In this document: positions 57,289 to 64,000 of the stretch, piece by piece
Numbering within the stretch: the first letter of the stretch is position 1
How the letters are laid out: each line of letters begins with the position of its first letter
Origin: Nocardia sputorum
GTDB taxonomy: Bacteria > Actinomycetota > Actinomycetes > Mycobacteriales > Mycobacteriaceae
Length of the DNA: 64,000 nt
Assembly: GCF_027924405.1 (NCBI RefSeq)
Contig: NZ_AP026978.1
Location: 3,658,001-3,722,000 of the forward strand
Reading direction: 5' to 3'
Notes under the pieces: model-generated
Told to the model about the DNA's origin: nothing
What the model saw: only the letters and a program-made list of their open reading frames with translations
Database searches by the model: none
Position numbers and translations under genes: made by a program

Positions 57289-57622
57289 CGGTTCCCCCAA
57301 CTGACAGCACGATCGGTTCTCGGCCAGCACAGCGTAGGACCTCCCCGACCGCGTGCGCGGCCGTTTGCCGCGCTGCCGAGCCACCACACCGATCCCGTGG
57401 CGGCCGATCCCCGTCGACCACACGGCGCTCACCGCGGCTCGACAGTCCCCTCGGTGCGCACGCCGTGCGGGCGTGGACCGATTTCGTGGTGCGCTTCACA
57501 AGACCCCCGCGGCACTTATTGGACATCGGCCCAGATTTACCGGAATTCCGAATAGTGGCTTTCGTCACCTCGATATGGTCACCACCGATCATCTTTCGGA
57601 CTTCGGGCGGCAGGGGGCCACG
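57289..57622. other. Intergenic region between divergent genes, no gene seen
   Basis: It must contain the promoters of the isochorismatase-like gene (minus) and the Tat/GMC operon (plus). I see no convincing palindrome or small gene. The last 120 bases are comparatively AT-rich and the likeliest place for the plus-strand promoter. Confidence 0.4.
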
Positions 57623-58492
57623 ATGTCGGACGCAGAATTCGCCCTGACGGCATACGATCGTCGCGACTTCCTCAAATACGCGGTGGGTTTCGCGGCAGGC
57701 GCGGGTATGGGTTCGGCGCTGCGCCCCGCTGTCGCGGTGGCCCAGCCCACCGGTCCGATCGACGTATTCGTGCTGGACACCATCCGCGCGGTGTGCGTGA
57801 TGGTGTTCCCTGGCCCCGACGAGTGGTCACGCGTGCAGGGCACACCGCGGCCGGGGCCGGGACCGATCGAGGCAGGCGGCGGCGAGTTCATGGTGGAACT
57901 GTTCGATCGCTATCTGGCCGCGGGCGACCAGCTGACCAGGCCGCTGGCCTCGGCGCTCGCGGCGGGAATGAACGATCTGGGTATTCCCGCGCCGCTGCTG
58001 CTGGGCGTGTCCGCAGAACAGGGCCGAACCCTCGACCAGGCGCTCGGGTACGCCTATTCCGACCGGGTCCTGCCGTTGTCGGTGCTGGTCGCGCTCGTCC
58101 TGACCTTCGGTGCGCTGCTCATCGCGCCCGGAACCGTGATCGGGCCGCTCGGCTCTCCGTTCGCGCGATTGACCCTGCGCGACAAGTGCCGGGTGATCGA
58201 ACTGATCGAACGGCCGCTGCCGGAGTTGGTCTCGCTCATCGACGGCGGCTTGCCGGGACCGTTGCGTGGCTCGGGTACCGGATTCCTCCGTTTCGCGGGC
58301 GGCATCCTGCTGGAGGGCACGGCTTTCGGCGTCCACTCGGAGTTGTCGATGTTCGACCCGGTGACGCGCACCGTCGCGCGGCGACCGCCGTCGTGGGAGC
58401 TCACCGGATACCGCCCGGGCGGATTGGTCGAAGGTCATCCGGAGCTGATCGGCTACTACCAGGGCCGCACGGAGGTGCCCGCGTATGCGTGA
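57623..58492 (+). CDS. Tat-signal protein, partner of the GMC oxidoreductase (DUF5987-like)
   Basis: 289 residues. A twin-arginine motif YDRRDFLKYAVGFAAGAGMG lies at residues about 10-30, followed by a helical soluble protein. By position and signal it resembles the small Tat-borne subunits of flavin dehydrogenases (gluconate 2-dehydrogenase subunit 3 style). NCBI's DUF5987 is the nearest family I recall, which I cannot confirm. Start ATG 57623 is preferred over ATG 57575, because it places the RR motif near the N-terminus. The 3' end overlaps the GMC gene by 8 bases, so the pair is probably co-exported: the GMC protein has no signal of its own and may ride on this subunit. Confidence 0.7.
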   Translation: MSDAEFALTAYDRRDFLKYAVGFAAGAGMGSALRPAVAVAQPTGPIDVFVLDTIRAVCVMVFPGPDEWSRVQGTPRPGPGPIEAGGGEFMVELFDRYLAAGDQLTRPLASALAAGMNDLGIPAPLLLGVSAEQGRTLDQALGYAYSDRVLPLSVLVALVLTFGALLIAPGTVIGPLGSPFARLTLRDKCRVIELIERPLPELVSLIDGGLPGPLRGSGTGFLRFAGGILLEGTAFGVHSELSMFDPVTRTVARRPPSWELTGYRPGGLVEGHPELIGYYQGRTEVPAYA

Positions 58493-60260
58493 TGTCATCG
58501 TGATCGGCGCCGGCGGAGGTGGTCCCGTCGTCGCCGCGGAGCTGGCCGGGCGCGGGCTGGACGTGCTGATGCTGGAGGCAGGGCCGCGGCACGCGGCACC
58601 GCGGGAGGAGTGGTCGCACGCGGAGAACGACGCGAACAATCCCAACGACGGCTTTCTGCGGTTCGGACCACAGGATCGCCGCAAACCGGCCTGGTTCCGG
58701 GAGTGGGCGAACAATATCTTCGTGTGGGAACTGTCCGGCGTCGGGGGCACCACCGCGCACTATTTCGGCAATTGTCCGCGACCTTTCCCCGGCGTGTTCC
58801 AGGGATATTCGGGCCCCGACGCCGCCGCCTACGATCGTCAGCACGAATTCCCTTTCAGCTTCGCGGAGTTCGTGCCGTACTTGGAGTGGGTGGAGGCAAC
58901 GCTGCCCGTGCAGACGGCGGCGATGGGAACCAAGGAGAGCATCACGTTCCGTGGTTGCGAGAACGTCGGCCTTCCGGTGCAGACCTCGCGCACGACCACC
59001 GAGGCATCCTTCCGGCCGCAGCAGAACGCCATTCTGCAACCGGGCGGATACGCCGGGCGCAGCGACCGCACCGAGTTGCTGACCTACCCGGCCGCCACCG
59101 GCTGCACCTTCTGCGGGCACTGCTTCCAAGGCTGCTACGAGCCCGTCCACGCCCCGCGCAACCTGTTCGCCAAACGCTCGACCGACAACAGCTATGTGCC
59201 GCTGGGGTTGGCCGCCGATGCGGTCCGGCCCGGCGGCAGGCCGGTCGAATTACGCGCCGACTCGTTCGTGCGGTCGATCAACTGGGAGGAGCGCGGCGGC
59301 GAGGTGGTGGCGACCGGCGTCAGCTGGCGCGAGAACGGCACCGGCGCGGAATTCACCGAGGACGCGCACGTGGTGGTGCTGGCAGGCGGAACGACCCAGA
59401 GCCCGCGGCTGTGGCTCAACAGCGGGCTGCCCAACCCCAACGACTGGGTGGGACGCGGGCACACCGACCACTTCCTCGACTGGGTCATCGGCAGTTTCGA
59501 CGACTACACCGGCAACTCCAAGGGAGCCAACTCCTCGGCCCGCATCGACTTTCCCGGGCGCGGCGGCATCGAGAACGTCGGCCTGACCCCCGCGATCCAG
59601 GCGTTCACGATGTGCCTGTCCGACAGCGGGATCAGAGGTGTGTACGACAACGGCCGCGGTCCGTCCGGCCCCTGGGACGGGCCCGCGGGCCGCATCGTCG
59701 GCGAGGAACTGATCGAATTGCTGACCGACGGCATCGACCATCTGCTCAACTTCCTCGTGCTCACCGATGACCACGTCGAGCCACGCAACCGGATCACCCT
59801 GTCGCTGTTTCCCGCCGACGAGAACGGCGCGCCCGCCAAGATCGACGTGGCACGGCGGCAGCGCAAGCCGCAGACCATCGCGAACCGGGAGTTCATGGCC
59901 GCGCGGGCGGCCGAGATCATGCGCGCGGCCGGCGCCAGGAAGGTGTATCGGATGGACTGGGCGCCGCTGCTGCTCCACGTGCACTCCTCGATGCGGATGG
60001 GCGCTTCCCCGACCGACTCCGTGCTCGACCCCGACGGGCAGGCGCGCTGGGTCAAGCGGCTGTTCGTCGCCGACAACTCCGCGCTGCCCAATTCCCTCGG
60101 CGGCCCCAATCCGACCTTGTCGTGCCAGGCGCTCGCCACTCGGACCGCCGAGAAGATCTTCAGCGCCTACTTCGGCGGGGACACCTGGGTCGACAAGGAG
60201 TCGCCGGTGGTGACCACCGACCCTCGTATCACGGCCCGCATGGACCGACTGGGGTTGTGA
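58485..60260 (+). CDS. GMC-family oxidoreductase with a four-cysteine motif
   Basis: 591 residues. FAD-binding motif IVIGAGGGGPVVAAEL at the N-terminus, followed by VLMLEAGP. WELSGVGGTTAHYFGN is the second flavin block. The C-terminal LLLHVHSSMRMG and NSLGGPNPTLSCQAL supply the catalytic His and Asn pair. Four cysteines at residues 207, 210, 213 and 217 (GCTFCGHCFQGC) form a tight cluster like the CxxCGxCxxGC of long-chain alcohol oxidases, or of Fe-S-bearing GMC dehydrogenases. The substrate is a primary or secondary alcohol, possibly a sugar or long-chain alcohol; not determinable. It starts inside the 3' end of the Tat protein gene. Confidence 0.88.
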   Translation: MRDVIVIGAGGGGPVVAAELAGRGLDVLMLEAGPRHAAPREEWSHAENDANNPNDGFLRFGPQDRRKPAWFREWANNIFVWELSGVGGTTAHYFGNCPRPFPGVFQGYSGPDAAAYDRQHEFPFSFAEFVPYLEWVEATLPVQTAAMGTKESITFRGCENVGLPVQTSRTTTEASFRPQQNAILQPGGYAGRSDRTELLTYPAATGCTFCGHCFQGCYEPVHAPRNLFAKRSTDNSYVPLGLAADAVRPGGRPVELRADSFVRSINWEERGGEVVATGVSWRENGTGAEFTEDAHVVVLAGGTTQSPRLWLNSGLPNPNDWVGRGHTDHFLDWVIGSFDDYTGNSKGANSSARIDFPGRGGIENVGLTPAIQAFTMCLSDSGIRGVYDNGRGPSGPWDGPAGRIVGEELIELLTDGIDHLLNFLVLTDDHVEPRNRITLSLFPADENGAPAKIDVARRQRKPQTIANREFMAARAAEIMRAAGARKVYRMDWAPLLLHVHSSMRMGASPTDSVLDPDGQARWVKRLFVADNSALPNSLGGPNPTLSCQALATRTAEKIFSAYFGGDTWVDKESPVVTTDPRITARMDRLGL

Positions 60261-60269
60261 GAGCCGTCC

Positions 60270-60746
60270 TCAGTTGATGTCGATCGTGCCGTCGAACACC
60301 GCCGGGGTCGGGCCCGGCTGGCAGTCCCGGAACGTGTTCGTCGGCATGGGCGCGCCGTAGCCGATCATGTTCGGCGCACCGTTCCGGCCCTTCGTGACGG
60401 TGACCTGGATCGCCATCTCATCCGGCGCGAACAGCATGACCGGCTGCGAGGTCGTGATCGGGTAGACCAGGGACACCGTGTCGCCGACGACCCGCAGGCA
60501 GGTGACGGGGCCGGTGACCTTCAGCGGTAGCGGGGCGTTGCCGAACTGCCCGGTAGCGGCATAAGTGCCGGTCGCGGGACCGTCGCCCTGCGCCTGCGCC
60601 TCGACGTGCAGCACGCTGAGGCCCATCACCTGCATATTGCCGTTGATCGAGACACTGGCCGGCGCTGCCGCCGCCGGTCCGGCCGCCATAACCGCCGCCG
60701 CCCCGGCCAGCGCCACGCACGCGGCGATGCGAGTCGGTCCAGTCAT
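60270..60746 (-). CDS. Secreted protein of unknown function
   Basis: 158 residues starting at ATG 60746, with AGGAGG 8 bases upstream. Sec signal peptide of about 28 residues ending AAAAPA. The mature part is beta-rich, with two cysteines (VTCLRV, FRDCQPG) that could pair. Sequences such as ATGTYAATGQFG and PLKVTGPVTCL suggest a small beta-barrel. It resembles Nocardia/Mycobacterium secreted proteins with no assigned role. Convergent with the GMC gene, stops 10 bases apart. Confidence 0.75.
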   Translation of the reverse strand: MTGPTRIAACVALAGAAAVMAAGPAAAAPASVSINGNMQVMGLSVLHVEAQAQGDGPATGTYAATGQFGNAPLPLKVTGPVTCLRVVGDTVSLVYPITTSQPVMLFAPDEMAIQVTVTKGRNGAPNMIGYGAPMPTNTFRDCQPGPTPAVFDGTIDIN

Positions 60747-61262
60747 TCATCCCACCTCCTACGGTCGTCGGACATGCCCGCCGATTACCCGATACGGGAG
60801 CGCTCACGCCAGACTGATCAGGACTTCCGCACGGTCCGCCCGTTCGATACCGCGCGCCGGCCGTCAGGCACCGGTGCGCGCCGCTAGGCGGCACCCAGCC
60901 CGACCAGCCGCCGGGTGTCACGTCGCTCGGTGAGCGGGTGAGTATGCGAAGTGCACGGCGGACCACTCGGCCGCCGCGCCCGGCCGGTGGCACCCGACGC
61001 CGAGGCGTGCGCTCGCCGACCACGTCCCGGCGCCCGGCCACGGGCTGACGATCTGGTCGCCGGGGCCGATCGTGCGCGAACGACAGTCTCGGCGTGCCCG
61101 ACATCTGGGTTGTGCCACAGGGCAGAGCGTTCCGGTTTTGGGAACTCTCGTAAGCCGTTTCGCGGACGTTGACAGCCGATAGGGCCCACCATAAGTTTCA
61201 TCGCGCCGACGTGGAAGTGTCGGCGATGCAGCTTGCTCCGCTGTCGTGCCGAGAGGTCGTCG
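60747..61262. other. 516-base intergenic region
   Basis: Between divergent starts. A minus-strand frame at about 60918-61080 reads somewhat protein-like but has no start and no family match, so it is not called. A strong promoter at 61169-61197 serves the plus-strand secreted hydrolase. Nothing else was seen. Confidence 0.5.
61169..61197 (+). promoter_or_regulatory. Consensus sigma-70-type promoter
   Basis: TTGACA (61169-61174), 17-base spacer, TAAGTT (61192-61197), about 65 bases before the hydrolase start. It is the best -35/-10 match I noticed in the window. Confidence 0.75.
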
Positions 61263-63035
61263 ATGTCGACACAATCGTTGGGGGGCCACGGTCGGTTCCT
61301 GAGACATCGTCACGATGTCCCCCGTTTCCTGAGATCCGCCCTTGTGACCACCGCCCTGGTCGTCGCGGCCGCCGCACCGAGCGCTACCGCGCAGCCGATC
61401 GACATGGAACGCACCGAGATCGCGGTGGTTTCCTCGTCGCCGATCTCTTCGGTGGCGGAATCCGTGGTGAGCCTGCGCATTCCGCTGCCGGAGTCCGCCG
61501 GGCCGCATCCGGCCGCTTGTGATCGGCTGTCGTACCTGCGTTACCGGGATGGCGCGGGCCCCGCGCGCTCGGCGGACGCCGACGCGGTTCTGGTGGCGCA
61601 GCCGGGGATCTTCGAAGGCGCCGGCGCGTTCGACAGCGTCGCGCGCAATACGGTCGCCGCGGCGGCGCAACTCGGCCGCCATGTCGAGTTCTGGGCCTTG
61701 GATCGCCGCTCCAACTGCTTGGAGGATCATCTCGGCAGGCGGGCCGGGTTGACCGCGAACGACGTGCACCTCGCCGTCGACTACTACTACCGCGGCGCGG
61801 ATGTCGACGGCAGGCGCTTCGGCGGCGTGGTGCCGAACGACCAGCTCGGGTGGCTCGGTCATCTCGGTGTCGCGCAAACGGTGCAGGACCAATTCGATCT
61901 GCTGGCCGCCGAGCTGCCGGATCCGGCGCTGCGGAAGCGGAAGACGCTGTGCGGCGGCCATTCCCTGGGTGGAGTCCTCACCGCGTTCTTCGCCGAATGG
62001 GATTTCGGCGGCGCCGCGGGCGCCGACCAGTGCGCCGGCTATTTCGCCCTGGACTCCTCCATCGACACCTCGCTGTCCGCGCTCAACGGCATCCCCGACA
62101 TCATCGACCTCTCCCTCGGCGGCATCGGCGCCACCGCGGTCGAGGCCGCGCTCGACGGAGGCGCGCTCCCCCGGGTGCTGGCTCTGCCCGCGGTCATCAA
62201 CCCGGAGACGATGAATCTGCTCGGAATAGCCGGGCTGGCAGCCTATCTGGCGCCCGACGCCGAGTCCGATCTGGCGCGGTACGTGCCCGGCAGCCTCAAC
62301 CAGGAAACCACCTACCGCGTCCTGCTGTCGCGCGATGCGGCGGCCGCCGCGACCGGCTCGCCGTCGGTCCGTGATTTCCGGATCACCAATGCCGCCGCGC
62401 TCGGAGCGTTCCTCGACGCCAACTCCCAGCCGCTGGCGTTGCTGCAAGCCGGATTCGGCTTCTTCGACGGGGGGACCGTGACGGGCAAGGACTTCCCGCT
62501 TCCCGGCGATGTCGCCGCTGTACCGGCGCTGCGCGGACTCACCGGCATGTTGTTCGGTCCCGACCGCAAAGCGATCCCGGATCAGCCGAACGGCCCGCTC
62601 TACACCTGGCGCAACTACGACGATCCGGCCGCGACGGCCCCAGCCGATCGCAACGGCGCGCCGTTCACCGACGCCGTCCACGAGGTCACCGATATCGCGG
62701 ATCTCGCGCGCAGCCTGGCCGCGCAACCGCTGGACTTCACCGAATGGTACTTCCCGATGCGGCTCGCGTTCGACGTCTTCCAGTCCCAAGCGCCCGAACT
62801 CGCGCGGCACCGCACCCACCCCGGCGGCATCCTCGCCAATCCGACCATCAACCTCATCGGCGGCGCCGGAGTCGTCGTCGCCACCAGGTGGCGCGGCCAC
62901 GGCGAGACTGTGACCGCCCCTGGCTATCACCACATCGACGTGCTCACCGCCGCGGCGAGACAACCCGGCGGGCGGCCGGAGATCGTCTCCACCAATCTGG
63001 CGCGCTTCGCCCTCGACCGGACCGCCCGGCCCTGA
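61263..63035 (+). CDS. Large secreted alpha/beta hydrolase (lipase-like)
   Basis: 590 residues. A long Sec signal: basic N-terminus with several His/Arg, then LVTTALVVAAAAPSATAQP. The catalytic elbow is LCGGHSLGGVLTAFF (GHSLG). A histidine late in the protein (TAPGYHHIDVLTAA) is the likely triad member. An acid residue is expected between, as in VQDQFDLLAAELPDP or later. It is about twice the size of ordinary lipases because of inserts in the cap region. This type of large extracellular hydrolase occurs in Nocardia and Gordonia. Start ATG 61263 with GAGAGG upstream; driven by the promoter at 61169. Confidence 0.8.
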   Translation: MSTQSLGGHGRFLRHRHDVPRFLRSALVTTALVVAAAAPSATAQPIDMERTEIAVVSSSPISSVAESVVSLRIPLPESAGPHPAACDRLSYLRYRDGAGPARSADADAVLVAQPGIFEGAGAFDSVARNTVAAAAQLGRHVEFWALDRRSNCLEDHLGRRAGLTANDVHLAVDYYYRGADVDGRRFGGVVPNDQLGWLGHLGVAQTVQDQFDLLAAELPDPALRKRKTLCGGHSLGGVLTAFFAEWDFGGAAGADQCAGYFALDSSIDTSLSALNGIPDIIDLSLGGIGATAVEAALDGGALPRVLALPAVINPETMNLLGIAGLAAYLAPDAESDLARYVPGSLNQETTYRVLLSRDAAAAATGSPSVRDFRITNAAALGAFLDANSQPLALLQAGFGFFDGGTVTGKDFPLPGDVAAVPALRGLTGMLFGPDRKAIPDQPNGPLYTWRNYDDPAATAPADRNGAPFTDAVHEVTDIADLARSLAAQPLDFTEWYFPMRLAFDVFQSQAPELARHRTHPGGILANPTINLIGGAGVVVATRWRGHGETVTAPGYHHIDVLTAAARQPGGRPEIVSTNLARFALDRTARP

Positions 63036-63045
63036 CCGGAGACGT

Positions 63046-63065
63046 CCGTCCCCGGTCGGGGACGG
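63046..63065. terminator. Hairpin between convergent genes
   Basis: 8-bp perfect stem CCGTCCCC / GGGGACGG with a 4-base loop, between the secreted hydrolase (stop 63035) and the SDR gene (stop 63094). Confidence 0.6.
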
Positions 63066-63093
63066 CTACTCGCTGAGAGCGAAGGCGTGGCCG

Positions 63094-64000
63094 TCATACC
63101 GCCAGCATCTCGCTCGACACCTGCCACAGCCGGGCGGCGGCTTCGGGGTCGAGCGCGTATTCGGCGACTCCGTTCCGGGCGCTGAGCACGCCGACCTCGG
63201 CTTCGCCGCAGTCCTCGAAGTAGCGACCGCCGACGCCGTCGAGCAACGGCGACGCCGCGACCAGCACCGAGGTCGCCGCACCCTGCTGCGGCGTCTTCCA
63301 CACCATGCCGGTCCCGCCCGCGGCCGCGCGGAGCCGCTCGAGTTCCTCGTCGGACACGTGCCGCTGCAGATTGGTGCGGATACCGCCGGGCATCACCGCG
63401 TTGACGGTGACGCCGTCGCCGGCCCAGCGCCGGGTCGCCTCGACCGCGAACAATACGTTGGCCGTCTTGGACTGGCCGTACGCCGACCACGGATCGTAGG
63501 GCCTGCGCTCGAAGTGGATGTCGTCGAAGACGACCGGTGACCGGTGATGCGCACTGGAACTGACCGATACGACGCGCGCCCCACCGGCCGCGGCCAGCGC
63601 CTCGCGCAAGCCGGTGGTCAGCGCGAAGTGGCCGAGATGGTTGGTGGCGAACTGCATCTCCCAGCCCTGCGGGGTGCGCGTCAGCGGCGATGCCATCACG
63701 CCCGCGTTGTTGATCAGCATGTGCAGCGGCCCGTCCCAATCTCCGGCGAACGCCGCGACGGACGCTCGGTCGGCGAGATCGAGCGCGGCGACCCGCACCC
63801 TCTCGTTCCCGGTCGTCGTGATGATGTCCGCCGCGGTGCGTTCCCCGGCCGCGAGGTCGCGAACGGCGAGGGTCACTTCGGCCCCGGCGGCGGCCAGTGC
63901 CCGGGCGGTCTCGACGCCGATGCCGGAAGCTCCGCCCGTGACGACGGCACGCCGTCCGGTGAGATCGATGCCGGCCAGCACCTCCGCCGCGGTCGACTCC
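63094..64000 (-). CDS. Short-chain dehydrogenase/reductase, 5' end beyond the window
   Basis: At least 302 codons remain. NAD(P)-binding motif VVTGGASGIGVETARAL, then NNAGVM, then catalytic Ser in VSVSSSAHH and YGQSK (Tyr and Lys), in the right order for a classical SDR (retinol dehydrogenase-like). The frame is still open at the window edge and reads ESTAAEVLAGIDLTGRRAV, so the true start (usually a few residues before STAAEVL) lies outside; the GTG at 63981 is probably internal. Substrate unknown. Confidence 0.88.
   Translation of the reverse strand, partial: ESTAAEVLAGIDLTGRRAVVTGGASGIGVETARALAAAGAEVTLAVRDLAAGERTAADIITTTGNERVRVAALDLADRASVAAFAGDWDGPLHMLINNAGVMASPLTRTPQGWEMQFATNHLGHFALTTGLREALAAAGGARVVSVSSSAHHRSPVVFDDIHFERRPYDPWSAYGQSKTANVLFAVEATRRWAGDGVTVNAVMPGGIRTNLQRHVSDEELERLRAAAGGTGMVWKTPQQGAATSVLVAASPLLDGVGGRYFEDCGEAEVGVLSARNGVAEYALDPEAAARLWQVSSEMLAV

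Noticed and set aside
60918..61080. A minus-strand protein-like frame in the 516-base gap
   Set aside because: No start codon, no stop-to-stop length of note, and no recognisable family.

Overview
The window is 64 kb of very GC-rich chromosome with dense, mostly intact genes on both strands, many GTG/TTG starts, and GC-rich hairpins at convergent gene ends. The gene set points to a mycolic-acid-type actinomycete, most likely Nocardia or a close relative. It includes a single-chain biotin-dependent carboxylase, an Hrp1-like CBS protein, MMPL transport, a reductase very like mycobacterial Rv2951c, CYP157-like P450s and several Tat or Sec exported proteins. I see no tRNA, rRNA, insertion sequence, CRISPR array or origin. 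The first gene (lytic transglycosylase) and the last (SDR) run off the window.

Left part (1-20 kb): housekeeping and envelope genes. These are a lytic transglycosylase fragment, a membrane M48 peptidase with an overlapping partner, a fatty acid desaturase, an 1821-residue acyl-CoA carboxylase, a dienelactone hydrolase, a GapB-type GAPDH, a DUF6223-like membrane protein, a NarL-type two-component pair, a phosphotransferase, an ExxR-lacking P450 and an Hrp1-like CBS protein.

Centre (about 19.5-38.7 kb): a probable, apparently undescribed biosynthetic locus. In order it holds a TetR with a palindromic operator, a StrR-type ParB-domain regulator, an MMPL transporter, an F420-type reductase of the phthiodiolone-ketoreductase kind, a 2092-residue fully reducing PKS (KS-AT-DH-ER-KR-ACP, no thioesterase), an AvrD-family protein, a P-loop kinase-like protein and a SAM methyltransferase. 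A large LuxR-type ATPase regulator, a StyA-like flavin monooxygenase and a second ExxR-lacking P450 follow. AvrD in Pseudomonas syringae directs synthesis of syringolides from xylulose and a beta-keto acyl chain. I infer that the PKS makes a reduced or beta-keto acyl chain, that AvrD offloads it onto a small polyol or sugar, that the reductase and methyltransferase finish the product, and that the MMPL protein exports it.

Right part (39-64 kb): a TPP riboswitch with a CytX-type HMP permease; DUF72 and LOG-family genes; a frameshifted TetR remnant; an alpha/beta hydrolase; a BrnT/BrnA-like toxin-antitoxin pair with a visible operator; a DUF4173 membrane protein with an OmpR-type two-component pair; and MarR/MFS and TetR/lipase divergent pairs with recognisable operators. 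After these come an exported PCu(A)C copper chaperone overlapping a Tat-exported DyP peroxidase, an isochorismatase-like hydrolase, a Tat protein overlapping a GMC oxidoreductase with a four-cysteine motif, small secreted proteins, a large secreted alpha/beta hydrolase and the SDR fragment.
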